Origin: a bacterium
GTDB taxonomy: Bacteria > Planctomycetota > UBA1135 > GCA-002686595
DNA: 44,446 nucleotides
Assembly: GCA_024228395.1 (NCBI GenBank)
Contig: JAAETM010000231.1
Location: 1-44,446, forward strand
Direction: 5' to 3'
Numbering within the stretch: the first letter of the stretch is position 1; each line of letters begins with the position of its first letter. Made by a program: the position numbers and the translations under genes. Of this stretch, positions 7,926 through 16,623 are shown piece by piece. The notes below the pieces were generated by a model, which worked only from the letters and a program-made list of their open reading frames with translations, had not been told where the DNA came from and searched no databases.

Positions 7926-8687
7926 TTGAAATTTTTCGGTCGAAATAAAAAGAACAAGTCCGCGGCAGACGCCCGCAAGTACTACCGCAAGGCGCCTGGA
8001 AAGACCCATGCGCTGACGGGCCATGTCCAGATGCCCCAATCGGGTGAAGTGGTCGTTGCTGACGTCTTGGACGTCAGTGCTGGCGGGGCGAGCTTGCAGA
8101 TGGAGACGTCTCAGGTGCATGAGCTCTCCGTCGGAGTGAGCGCCAACCTGTTATTCAGATCTCTGCGTGTGCGCAGTGAGCTTCTGGTTCAGGCCCATGT
8201 GGTCAGCGTGCTGGCTTCAAAGGATGGCCGCTCGCGTTTCGGTTTTTCCATCATGGATTCGGACGAGTTGTTCACTCGCATTGAACCCTACTATCTGAAG
8301 TACTTCAATCGCCGTCGCTTGCTGCGCGTTTTGCCCGAGCTCGGCCGCTCTATGAAGGCCGACGTGCGAACCCCCGATGGGGGAGGCTTCCGGCTCGATG
8401 TTCAGGATGTCACCGAAGAAGGCATCGGTTTCGCCTTGCACGCTGATGAAATCGAATGGATGGGAAGCGGAGAGGCCTTTGACGTGGAGTTCAAAATCCC
8501 AGGCGCCAATGTGGTCTGGAATGGAACCGCCGATCGTGTGCATATCACAGGGTTGAAGGACGCCGTGCGCGCCGGCCTGGCTTTCCGGGAACCTGACGCG
8601 AAAACCGGTCCCGCACAGGGCGCCCTCGAGGTATGGCTGAGCACACGTCGTGTTGCCATGGCCAAGTGGGACAGCGCCTACGACTGA
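7926..8687 (+). CDS. Second double PilZ-domain protein (predicted c-di-GMP receptor)
   Basis: The C-terminal PilZ module carries YFNRRRLLR (R130-R134) and DVTEEG (D161, T163, G166; Thr replaces the usual Ser). The N-terminal module has KYYRKAPGK and DVSAGG (D49, S51, G54). No ATG gives a sensible N-terminus. An open frame reaches back to an ATG at 7695, but its first 77 residues are Pro/Ser/Cys-rich and overlap the small membrane peptide. I prefer TTG at 7926, giving MKFFGRNKKNKS and 253 residues, matching the 252-residue paralogue at 6093. No clear Shine-Dalgarno sequence precedes the TTG, so the start is uncertain. The protein is soluble. Its stop is 5 bases before the RNase Z-like gene. 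Confidence 0.8.
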   Translation: MKFFGRNKKNKSAADARKYYRKAPGKTHALTGHVQMPQSGEVVVADVLDVSAGGASLQMETSQVHELSVGVSANLLFRSLRVRSELLVQAHVVSVLASKDGRSRFGFSIMDSDELFTRIEPYYLKYFNRRRLLRVLPELGRSMKADVRTPDGGGFRLDVQDVTEEGIGFALHADEIEWMGSGEAFDVEFKIPGANVVWNGTADRVHITGLKDAVRAGLAFREPDAKTGPAQGALEVWLSTRRVAMAKWDSAYD

Positions 8688-8692
8688 TCGCG

Positions 8693-9529
8693 ATGGGGAC
8701 TGAGCACGGCAATTCATCCATTGATCTGGGCGGTATGTCCATGCGAGGAATTTCGACGGGCGGGATTCGCACATGCCTGGAATTGCCAAGCTGGAAACTG
8801 CTGGTGGATGTCGGGGCCGTGGACTATCACCAGGTACCAGCGAATACCGTGCTGATCACCCATGGGCACCTGGATCACTTGGGTGGCATCGCGAACCACA
8901 TCGCCCTGCGGGAACTCATGGGACAGAAGCCTGGCCGGTACATATTGCCGCCGGAGATCTTGGCGGATGTGGAAGACTTGCTCGCCGTTTGGCGCCGGTT
9001 GGACAAGGCACCCTTGCAAGCGGAACTGATCCCGTTGGCCCCAGGCGAGGTCCTGGAATTGGATCGCTCCAAACAGGTCGTGCCCTTCGCTGTCGATCAC
9101 CGCGTGGTGAGCCAGGGGTATTTGCTGTATTCAAGGATCTCGAAGCTGCTGCCTGTTTTCGAGGGTCTCCCTGGCGATGATCTGGCGCGTTTGCGTAAGT
9201 CCGGCCAGGAGATCACTTTCGAGGTCAATCGGGTCGAGTTTGCCTTTTCAGGGGATACTCGGATCGAAGGGCTTCTGGACAATAAAAAAGCACTCACGGC
9301 AAAGCGGTTGGTGATGGAAGCCACCTTCCTCGACGAACGCGTGGGCGTGGAAAAGGCACGCAGCGTGGGACACATCCACTTGGATGAAATCCGCGAACAT
9401 GCCGATGCATTCGAGTGTGAACACTTGGTGCTAACACACCTTTCCCTGCGCTACGACCGTAGGCAGGCTTGGGATCTCATTCGTAAGGTGCTGCCCGCGG
9501 ATCTCATAGATCGTACGGTTATCTTGTAG
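8693..9529 (+). CDS. MBL-fold hydrolase, ribonuclease Z-like
   Basis: The metallo-beta-lactamase motif THGHLDH is at residues 56-62 (H57, H59, D61, H62). A VDHRVVSQGYLLYS stretch (H136) matches the RNase Z region that follows the first metal sites. FSGDT (D188), GHIHLDE (H227, H229) and LTHLSLRY (H249) supply the remaining metal-ligand and catalytic positions. RNase Z removes 3' trailers from tRNA precursors, and this is the likely role, although other MBL-fold esterases share the motifs. I chose the ATG at 8693, 5 bases after the PilZ stop, giving 278 residues; an in-frame ATG at 8633 would overlap that gene. Its 3' end overlaps the convergent PepSY gene by 11 bases. Confidence 0.85.
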   Translation: MGTEHGNSSIDLGGMSMRGISTGGIRTCLELPSWKLLVDVGAVDYHQVPANTVLITHGHLDHLGGIANHIALRELMGQKPGRYILPPEILADVEDLLAVWRRLDKAPLQAELIPLAPGEVLELDRSKQVVPFAVDHRVVSQGYLLYSRISKLLPVFEGLPGDDLARLRKSGQEITFEVNRVEFAFSGDTRIEGLLDNKKALTAKRLVMEATFLDERVGVEKARSVGHIHLDEIREHADAFECEHLVLTHLSLRYDRRQAWDLIRKVLPADLIDRTVIL

Positions 9530-10037
9530 CGGCCTTGCGCCGTTTGCGGCGCATCTTCACCGGCAGCCACCAGAGATATAGGCCCGTGGCCCACAGAAGG
9601 CCGAGCAGCACACCTGCTGGCAGGAATATGAACCACTTCACCTTGGAGTGAAACCAGGACCCATCGTGCATGCCTTCGATCCAATCGGATTTGCGTAACT
9701 GGCTGTGAAGAACCACACCGCTGGTGCCATCCAGTTGGATCTCCCAGCCGGATTCGCAGCGCACTTTCAGAAGGCCCCTGCCCGGTCGAGCATCGATGCG
9801 CGATATGTCATCCCAGCTCTGCACCTGGGCCTCGGGGGTTTCTTTTGCGGCGAGCAAAACCTGGTCCCAAGGGAGACTCAGGGTTGTGCTTTGCCCCTTT
9901 TGGGTAGGGGGCTGAATCCACTCCAATTGCTTTTTGAAGTCGAGCAGAAGGCCGGTGACGATGACGATCAAAAGGGGCAGGGCGATCGCGAGTGCACCGA
10001 CCCGGTGCAGCTTGCGGGTCCATTTGGAGGTTTTCAC
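9519..10037 (-). CDS. PepSY-associated TM-helix protein
   Basis: This 172-residue protein has one N-terminal membrane helix (about residues 11-32) starting RKLHRVGALAIALPLL, a periplasmic middle with a PepSY-like fold (WEIQLDGTSGVVL at about 95-110), and a C-terminal helix starting about residue 135 with a WWLPVK end and a basic cytoplasmic tail. This is the short PepSY_TM layout found in iron-reductase-like and unknown membrane proteins. The start codon is GTG. It lies 12 bases after the tamA stop and is probably the last gene of that operon. The function is unknown; PepSY domains are thought to inhibit or modulate neighbouring peptidases or redox proteins, but no such partner is adjacent. 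Confidence 0.8.
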   Translation of the reverse strand: MKTSKWTRKLHRVGALAIALPLLIVIVTGLLLDFKKQLEWIQPPTQKGQSTTLSLPWDQVLLAAKETPEAQVQSWDDISRIDARPGRGLLKVRCESGWEIQLDGTSGVVLHSQLRKSDWIEGMHDGSWFHSKVKWFIFLPAGVLLGLLWATGLYLWWLPVKMRRKRRKAATR

Positions 10038-10049
10038 AGTCGGATCCTA

Positions 10050-12218
10050 CTAGAAAGCAACACCAACGGAAAAGTGCAGGACCCAATCGTTCTGAAACTC
10101 GCCCGCATTCGGGTTGTGGGCCCAATCCAGGCGCATAGGGCCAATGGGGAGCAGATAGCGCAATCCCACCCCCAGGGCCGTTTCCAGGTCATCGAATTCA
10201 AACAGGTCGCGTGCGGTGGGCACCACGTTGCCCACGTCCACAAAGGCCGCAGCTTGGAAGGAACTGGCCCCAAGCTGTTGATTGAGCTCGATGGAAAAGG
10301 TGCTCGAAGCTTCCCCACCCAAGGGCGTGCCATCACCATCTAGCGGGCCCAATTCGGATTCCTTGAAGGAACGCACCGAATTGTTGCCCCCGGAGAACAA
10401 CCGCAGTCCAAGGGGGTGAGGGGCGCCACCATTCGGGAACACAGCGATCCCGCGCGCACCCAGTGACAACACCCTGCTTTCCGATAGCGGAATGTAGTAG
10501 GACCAACCACCCAGCACCTTTGCAAAAGCATTGGCAGACCCGGAGACATCCAGGGTTTGCTGGACGGTGAGGTGGGCTTTTTGCCCATCGCTAGGAAGCA
10601 ACGGATGATTGCGATTGTCGTAGGCCAAGCCAGTTTCAAGGGTCGTGATCGAAAGATCATCTTCGATCTCGGTCCCCATCAGGTGTGTCACGCGCACATC
10701 GTTCAAGCGGATTTCCTCGAAGCGGGCACCGGTGTGTACCGTCCAGCGATTGTAGTCGCCTAGTGATCGGCTTGCGAAAACGCCGGCTGCACTGGAGTAG
10801 CGGGTGAAGGCCGGCAGTTTGCGTTGCGCCACGTCGGCGTTCAAATCGAGGACCCAGTCGCTTCCCAGGGTCCATGGATCGCTCCAACCGAGCAGGGCAC
10901 GGCTTGCGTTTTCCGCTAGGACTCCTTCGATTCGCAGGGAGCGGCCCACACCCAACACGTTGTGGTGGCGCCAACCCACGCGCAGCCTCGCTCTTTCGAA
11001 GGAGCCATAGCCGGGTTCGATGAAAGTCTCCCGAGTGGGCCACTCCTCGAGTTCGATCACTAAGTCCCGCTCCGGTCCCGATCCCCTCACTTGCATATGA
11101 ACCGTGCGGAAGAGTCCGGTTCGATAGAGGTTGGCCAGGGCGTCGTCCATGATCTTGGCGCTGAGCGGCTTTCCAGGGCGCAACCCGACCTGCCGGTCCA
11201 GGAAGCTCTGACGCACCTGGAGTCCCGTCGGGTAAACGATGCTACCGAGCAGAACCTGTTGACCGGGTTGGATGTGCAGGTTCACGGTCACCTCTGCCTC
11301 ACCTTCGTCCTTGATTACCGAGGCTTGAATATTGGCATCCAGGTACCCGGCACCGGTCAACGTACTGTCGGCTGCACGCACCCACTTGGGGACCTGACTT
11401 GGAAGGAATGGAGCGTTCAGGGTGCTTTGCGCGGAATCGATCGCATCCCGCATGCCAATCCGGTCTGCCAGCTCGGTGGCAAGGTCGTGGTGGACGCCGG
11501 CTAGCATGTATTGGGCACCCGGTTGCAGCGGAACCATGATGCGCACGAACCGTTCGAATTCCGTGCTTTGATCGGGTAGCGGTTCGATGGTGGCCACTTC
11601 AGCGGTGGCATCCAGGAAACCGAGGGATCGATAGAAATTTCGGACCTTCCGGGAGAGGCCGAGCAGATGGCGCTGCACGAGAGGCGCTTGCTTCGCAGTC
11701 GAATACAGGGCTTTGAGTTTGTCGATGGAAACGCCTTGGGAAGGGGCCCATCCCGGAACATCAAAGTCAGAAACCAGGGTTTGGGGCCCTTCCTGGATAG
11801 CGAAGGTGATCAGGGACCCGGCGGCATCCTGGCCCGGTTCGGCAAATGCAGCCGCCGAACCAAAACCCAAGGCTCGGTAGTGCTGGGTCAACTGATACGC
11901 GCAGTCGTCCGCAACCACATCGATCGAGTTTCCTTCTTGCCAGGCCTCGAGTTCGAATTCCAGGGCATCTAGCAAGGCGTCCTCGTCCAGGAAGCGTTGG
12001 CCTTCAAAGAAGCAGCGCAAGGGGGTTTCCCTTTGCTCTTCAACCGCTTGGGCCTGCACCTGGGGCGTGGGGTGGGGAGTCGTTTCGGTTGCCTGGGTTT
12101 CTAGCGCAGGGGTTTGCGCAGGGGCTGCAGGCTCCCCTTGCCCCGGACCATACTGGAGGGAGAAGCACGCGCTCAAGCCCCATAGGCAAAGCGCGGTGGA
12201 TAGGGACGGGTACTTCAT
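10050..12218 (-). CDS. tamA: TamA/BamA-like Omp85 outer-membrane protein
   Basis: The protein has a signal peptide, a Pro/Gln/Thr-rich linker (about 25-65), POTRA-like domains (about 68-370) and a 16-strand-type barrel (about 390-722). The barrel contains the lid-loop motif FSGGNNSVRSF (family VRGF) and ends in HFSVGVAF, with the C-terminal Phe typical of the beta signal. With TamB it would form the translocation and assembly module that moves lipids or proteins to the outer membrane. The start ATG overlaps the tamB stop as ATGA, so translation is coupled. One oddity is that the signal peptide ends in LSAC (Cys18), a lipobox, which would make it a lipid-anchored Omp85. Cleavage by signal peptidase I is the alternative. 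Confidence 0.88.
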   Translation of the reverse strand: MKYPSLSTALCLWGLSACFSLQYGPGQGEPAAPAQTPALETQATETTPHPTPQVQAQAVEEQRETPLRCFFEGQRFLDEDALLDALEFELEAWQEGNSIDVVADDCAYQLTQHYRALGFGSAAAFAEPGQDAAGSLITFAIQEGPQTLVSDFDVPGWAPSQGVSIDKLKALYSTAKQAPLVQRHLLGLSRKVRNFYRSLGFLDATAEVATIEPLPDQSTEFERFVRIMVPLQPGAQYMLAGVHHDLATELADRIGMRDAIDSAQSTLNAPFLPSQVPKWVRAADSTLTGAGYLDANIQASVIKDEGEAEVTVNLHIQPGQQVLLGSIVYPTGLQVRQSFLDRQVGLRPGKPLSAKIMDDALANLYRTGLFRTVHMQVRGSGPERDLVIELEEWPTRETFIEPGYGSFERARLRVGWRHHNVLGVGRSLRIEGVLAENASRALLGWSDPWTLGSDWVLDLNADVAQRKLPAFTRYSSAAGVFASRSLGDYNRWTVHTGARFEEIRLNDVRVTHLMGTEIEDDLSITTLETGLAYDNRNHPLLPSDGQKAHLTVQQTLDVSGSANAFAKVLGGWSYYIPLSESRVLSLGARGIAVFPNGGAPHPLGLRLFSGGNNSVRSFKESELGPLDGDGTPLGGEASSTFSIELNQQLGASSFQAAAFVDVGNVVPTARDLFEFDDLETALGVGLRYLLPIGPMRLDWAHNPNAGEFQNDWVLHFSVGVAF

Positions 12219-14992
12219 CTGGGGCGTAGAATGAAACGGAGACCGAAATTGATGTCCTCATAGCGGTCCCGTTCCGCCGTGATCCAAAGGGCCTTGCCGC
12301 GTCCAGAAACATCGCCCTTCAACCGGAACATGGCCTCCAGGGTGCCCAATCCGGAGTCGCTGACCTCACGACCCGTGGTGAATTCAAGGCGATCCAAGAC
12401 GCTTTCGCCATCGCTGGCTTCAGAACCCAACCAGCGCCTCAACACGTCCTTGGCCAGATAAAGGGACAGGCTTTCCGTGGTGCGCGTCCAATCGCGACCC
12501 TGGGGCAGTTCTCCGGTGAGCAACAAGATCAGAAGGTCGTAGTCGGGCTTTTGGGGGGTGGAGTTCAGGTCCAGCAAGGGGGCGTTCAGCGGACCGTGTA
12601 CGCGCAACGTGACATCGTGTCCGGACAGGCGTGTGTTGCCTTGGGCTTCGATAGTAGGCACGCCGCCACCTTTCGGGAGCAGCACCACACCCTGCTTCCA
12701 CGTCAACGTGCTGCCGGGAAGCGAAATCCGCCCACCGTTCAAGACCACCGTTCCCTCGGGGTACAGGCGTCCGGCGCGACCGATCAGGCGGCCCTCGATT
12801 TCAAGGGAACTGCGGCCCAAGTCGGAGATCAGATCCACCGGCTTGCGCGTGGACAAATTCACGTTCAGGCTGCAGTCGGGTGGGAAGGAAACCTCCAGCA
12901 GCTCCTCCGGGTTTCCCGGGTCAGGCGTGCGGTCTCCGGTGTTCCCTCGGCCATCCACGGCGGCCAACAAGGACCCCGTCAAATCGAAGTCCCGCTGAAG
13001 TCGACCATGGGTGAAATGCACATCTCCCTCGACGTCGAATTTCGCACCGCGGCCTTGGACTCGCAGATCGCCATCGGCACGCAGCCGCGCATCGGGTGTG
13101 CGCAGGATGGGAAAGTTCTGGGCGTTCACCGTGGCGTTCCAGTTGGCTTGGCCTTGATCGAGGATCACGGTACCCTGAACATCGATCGGGGCACCTCCAT
13201 ATTCGCTCTTCAATTCGAAAGTGCCCTCCGATGAATCTGCCCAGGCCACCTGGGCGATCACGTGGCTGATCGATTCACCTGTCGCGAAGCGTACCGAGTC
13301 CGCGGTCGCGTCGATGGATCCCTGCAGCTTTGGTGTGCCCAATGTGCCGCTGACCGAAACTTGCCCGCGGGCACGACCTTCAATCCTGCGCAGGCCTGGC
13401 AGTAAACTACGCAAGGGGGTGAGGCGCTCCATGGCCAGATTGACTTGTAGCTGGAGGGGTGCTTCCCGGTGATCGTTTTGCAGGGCCTCGATGTTTGGGA
13501 GTTTCCCTCGTACTCGAAGTTCCCCCGGCAGGTTGGTTCCGTCGGTACCGAATTGCCCGACGAGGGAGCGCAACTCCAATGCCCCGTCATGCAAGTCGCA
13601 GCGGCCCGACCAATTTGTTTGTACCTGGGTTTGGTCTTGCAAGGTGAGATGCACGTCGCTCCTGTGCAATTCCAAGTGACCCTTGCCCGTGGGCCAAGTG
13701 CCTTCAAATGCGAAGTTCCCGGTGATCGAAGGCCATTCCATGGTGGTGGAATTGGAGTCGATCCACTTGCCCTTGCCGATGGAGATCAACCCCGATAGGT
13801 TGGTTTCCACGTCCCGCCCAGGATCCACGGCCAGGTCGCCCTTGGTCGACAGCAAGAGGGGCGCGGGCCAGTCCCCGTGTTCAAGCGTGACACGCGCTTG
13901 TTGCACGTGTACCAGTCCGCTGGAGATTTGGGCTTCCAGGCTGTAGCTACCCAGGGGCCAATCCTTGCCGGAGGGATCCTCTTCCCCGGCAATAAATTTG
14001 AGCCAGATGTCCAAGTCGGAGCCGCCAACCACCACGTTGGCTTCGATGTTGGACAGGATGTCCACATCGTCAGCAGGCCAGGGGACGGACACGGTCTCCA
14101 AGCGCAGCACGGTGGACTGACCCGCATGGCCATCCAGCTCCTCGAGGCGCACGCCTTGCGCTTCGAGTTCCCCCCTTGCGCGCACATTGAGAAGACCCAG
14201 CTCCGCGGTGGGCCAGTCGGTGATCGCCACGGAGAAATCTCCCACCGGCCTGGTTAGGGATGTCAAGTCCAGGTTTGCCAGCAGCCTCGCTTCACCGCCG
14301 CCCTGTTGGGTGAGTTGGAACTCGCGCACCTCCAGGTCATTTCCGGTCAGATGCAAGGAACCATCGAGGCCAAAGGTGCGGGGTGGCCCCGTTTCGGGTA
14401 GATGCTGGCCATCATCGATTCGAATGGCGAGGATGCTCCCCGATTCGTTGTTCGGGTTTTTTTTGAGGCCCAGTCGCAACCCTTGGATTTGAAGCTGGTC
14501 CACACCGGGTCGTTGGATGTGAACTTGGAAGTCAGCCAGGTCCAACCGGGGCAAGGGCCCGAGATCTAGAATCGGCGTTGCATTCGTTTCTTCCGGGGCT
14601 GCATCGGATTCGGAAATCAGCACCTGCGCCGAACCCCCGCGTCCCCAGATTTCCTCAATGTTTTCCAATTGCGGTGACAGCCAAAATTTGGGTTTTGCCT
14701 GCAAATGCAATTCGTCTAGCTGAAAGGATTGCAAAGGGCCTTGGCCGTCGGATGGCGCCAGCGTGAGCCCTTCCAGGCGCCAAGTGCCCCAAGGCGCCCC
14801 GCTCAAACCGCTCAGTTGCAAATCCCACCCGGCCCAGTTCGCGGCTTTTGGCGCCAAACGCCGAACGAGCGGATTGAGGATGTGATTGGGTAGAAATGCT
14901 ACCAGCCCAACTCCAACCGAACCTAGCAGGAAGGCCTTCAGCAGCAAGCGTCTCTTGCGCCGAGCGTGCGGTTTGATCTTGGAATCGGGCAT
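12215..14992 (-). CDS. tamB: TamB-like translocation/assembly module inner-membrane protein
   Basis: This is a long, repetitive beta-helical protein with one N-terminal membrane anchor (about residues 17-35, after a basic ARRKRRLLLK stretch). The C-terminal domain is typical of TamB/DUF490, with DYDLLILLLTGELPQ and a final RDRYEDINFGLRFILRPR. TamB-family proteins span the periplasm as a hydrophobic groove and are thought to carry phospholipid to the outer membrane with an Omp85 partner. I chose ATG 14992 (MPDSKIK), which gives 925 residues; an in-frame ATG at 15031 adds 13 non-conserved residues. It is somewhat shorter than the 1259 residues of E. coli TamB. It overlaps tamA by 4 bases. Confidence 0.88.
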   Translation of the reverse strand: MPDSKIKPHARRKRRLLLKAFLLGSVGVGLVAFLPNHILNPLVRRLAPKAANWAGWDLQLSGLSGAPWGTWRLEGLTLAPSDGQGPLQSFQLDELHLQAKPKFWLSPQLENIEEIWGRGGSAQVLISESDAAPEETNATPILDLGPLPRLDLADFQVHIQRPGVDQLQIQGLRLGLKKNPNNESGSILAIRIDDGQHLPETGPPRTFGLDGSLHLTGNDLEVREFQLTQQGGGEARLLANLDLTSLTRPVGDFSVAITDWPTAELGLLNVRARGELEAQGVRLEELDGHAGQSTVLRLETVSVPWPADDVDILSNIEANVVVGGSDLDIWLKFIAGEEDPSGKDWPLGSYSLEAQISSGLVHVQQARVTLEHGDWPAPLLLSTKGDLAVDPGRDVETNLSGLISIGKGKWIDSNSTTMEWPSITGNFAFEGTWPTGKGHLELHRSDVHLTLQDQTQVQTNWSGRCDLHDGALELRSLVGQFGTDGTNLPGELRVRGKLPNIEALQNDHREAPLQLQVNLAMERLTPLRSLLPGLRRIEGRARGQVSVSGTLGTPKLQGSIDATADSVRFATGESISHVIAQVAWADSSEGTFELKSEYGGAPIDVQGTVILDQGQANWNATVNAQNFPILRTPDARLRADGDLRVQGRGAKFDVEGDVHFTHGRLQRDFDLTGSLLAAVDGRGNTGDRTPDPGNPEELLEVSFPPDCSLNVNLSTRKPVDLISDLGRSSLEIEGRLIGRAGRLYPEGTVVLNGGRISLPGSTLTWKQGVVLLPKGGGVPTIEAQGNTRLSGHDVTLRVHGPLNAPLLDLNSTPQKPDYDLLILLLTGELPQGRDWTRTTESLSLYLAKDVLRRWLGSEASDGESVLDRLEFTTGREVSDSGLGTLEAMFRLKGDVSGRGKALWITAERDRYEDINFGLRFILRPR

Positions 14993-15042
14993 GCTCGGGG
15001 TTGTGCACCTTGGGGCCAGCATGGGCCCCATCCTGTACCGTT

Positions 15043-15762
15043 TTACTGTTGGTCGATCGAGAGCCCGCCGGAGGCTCGCAATTCAACCAAGTACACTTTT
15101 CCAGGTCGGGTTTCGATGAATGGAGCTTCGCCGTGCATGGCACGCACGCCCTTGTTCTCCGCAAGCTTGGGGTCGTTGGCGTAGTCCCAGAATCTGGACC
15201 ACAGCTCCGCATGGTAGGTGTCTTCTTCCCCGTCGCCAGCGGATGCGTAGGGGTGCGGATGCACTCCTTTGGTGTCGATCGGTTCCCCGTCCCGGGGGGC
15301 TTGTTCGTCGCCGAACATGCGGGTGAAAAGGCATACGGAGGAGCCGCGCAGGAAGTCGCCGCCTTCCACATAACCGTCTTCGAATTTGATCACCATCGAC
15401 TCCAAGTAGACCTTCTTGCCGAGCACGACGATTTCCTGGCCTTCATCCACAGGTTCGCCATCTTCGCCAAGGTCCTGGAAGCGGATCGTGGTCTGGATCT
15501 GAGTGGGGTTTTCGGGGTTCGGTCCCTGGGCCAGAACCTCGATGCGCGCCACCCGGTGATCGACCTTGAGCAGGTGCAGGGAAACCTCGAGCCGGCGGCG
15601 CAGCTCTTCGCTCTCCTCCAGGTCCTCCCCGAGCCTGTCGATGGTCTCATCCTTTTGGCGGATGGTATCCTTGTTCTCTTCTAGAATTCCACGGATGTAC
15701 ACGGTCCACCAACCGGAGAGCCCGGCGAGGGCGGTCAGAACGAGTACTAGTAGGAAGCGCAT
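15043..15762 (-). CDS. Membrane-anchored coiled-coil protein of unknown function
   Basis: I do not recognise this 239-residue protein. Residues 1-24 form an uncleaved signal anchor (FLLVLVLTALAGLSGWWTV). Residues 27-66 form a charged heptad coiled coil rich in Glu, Asp and Arg. A beta-rich periplasmic domain follows (about 70-239), with acidic patches, a single Cys at about 143 in SSVCLFTR, and a His/Pro/Tyr-rich loop GVHPHPY. Its stop is about 50 bases before the tamB start, so it is likely the first gene of the tam operon, and by position may have an envelope-assembly role (inference). Confidence 0.75.
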   Translation of the reverse strand: MRFLLVLVLTALAGLSGWWTVYIRGILEENKDTIRQKDETIDRLGEDLEESEELRRRLEVSLHLLKVDHRVARIEVLAQGPNPENPTQIQTTIRFQDLGEDGEPVDEGQEIVVLGKKVYLESMVIKFEDGYVEGGDFLRGSSVCLFTRMFGDEQAPRDGEPIDTKGVHPHPYASAGDGEEDTYHAELWSRFWDYANDPKLAENKGVRAMHGEAPFIETRPGKVYLVELRASGGLSIDQQ

Positions 15763-16025
15763 GGTGAATGGGGGTTTGGGGTGTTTTGATTCGCCCGGGC
15801 ACGGAACAGGTGGGGCACACCCTTCAGGTTACGTCGACAAGACTCAAACATTGACCTGATGGCAATATTTCACCCGATTTGACCCGTTCCCGGGGATGCG
15901 AGTGCCTAGATGGGTGCATTGCGAGACTTGGACCCCGCCGTTTGGTCGCATGTTGGTAGGCTGGGGGCTGAATTGGGGTTGGATCCTTTTGTCTGGCTCC
16001 CCTGTCATCCTGGTCAGAAACCGCT

Positions 16026-16538
16026 ATGAACCCCGACCTACTCATTGGCCGCTTGGCATTTTTTGCCAAGGGGCTGCGACAATTGCTCGAAGGACTTTCC
16101 GACGCCGATGCCCGGTGGCGACCGTCCGATGGCGGCTGGTCGATTCTGGAGATCGTGTGCCACCTGGGCGACGAGGACCTTCTGGACTTCCGCACTCGCT
16201 TGGAGTTATTGCTGAACGACCCTAAAGCCCCTTGGCCCGCCCTCGATCCCCGAGGTCGCGTGCAGGAGAATGGCTTCAACGAGCGTGAATTTAAACTCAG
16301 CCTGCAGCAGTTCGAAATGGAGCGTGCCCGCAATGTGGCGTGGCTCAAGACCATCGGTACGGCATCCTGGACGGAAACCCACGATCATCCTGGTAGCGGT
16401 CCCATCCGCGCCGGCGATTTGCTTGCCTCTTGGGTTTGCCACGATGCCTTGCACCTGAGCATGGTCGCGGACCGCCTCAAGAAAATGGCCCTGCGCGACG
16501 CTCCCGGATTTTCCGTGGGTTACGCCAGCGACGAATAG
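16026..16538 (+). CDS. DinB-family metal-binding protein
   Basis: This 170-residue protein has the DinB/YfiT-like four-helix bundle pattern. The metal triad is visible: His46 in ILEIVCHLGDED, and His139 and His143 in SWVCHDALH. Related enzymes are thiol-dependent S-transferases (bacillithiol- or mycothiol-dependent in Gram-positives) or damage-inducible proteins of unknown role, so the substrate cannot be named here. It stands alone on the plus strand and is followed 38 bases later by a strong terminator. The 263 bases upstream, shared with the divergent coiled-coil gene, contain no gene I can support. Confidence 0.85.
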   Translation: MNPDLLIGRLAFFAKGLRQLLEGLSDADARWRPSDGGWSILEIVCHLGDEDLLDFRTRLELLLNDPKAPWPALDPRGRVQENGFNEREFKLSLQQFEMERARNVAWLKTIGTASWTETHDHPGSGPIRAGDLLASWVCHDALHLSMVADRLKKMALRDAPGFSVGYASDE

Positions 16539-16575
16539 GCGGAAGCGGGCCCTCGCCCCAGTCACCAAGCACATA

Positions 16576-16610
16576 CAGCCCAGATCCCGGCCGGGATTTG
16601 GGCTGTTTTT
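16576..16610 (+). terminator. Intrinsic terminator of the DinB-family gene
   Basis: A 15-bp stem (16576-16590 paired with 16591-16605, with one G-T wobble) has arms that abut, so the loop comes from the innermost bases. It is followed directly by five T (16606-16610). It lies 38 bases after the plus-strand stop and also separates it from the convergent HlyD gene. Confidence 0.9.
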
Positions 16611-16623
16611 CGCGCCCCAAGCC

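Noticed and set aside
15763..16025. Possible small genes or promoter in the 263-base gap before the DinB gene
   Set aside because: I found no frame with a ribosome-binding site and sensible composition, and TTGACC at 15851 has no matching -10 box.
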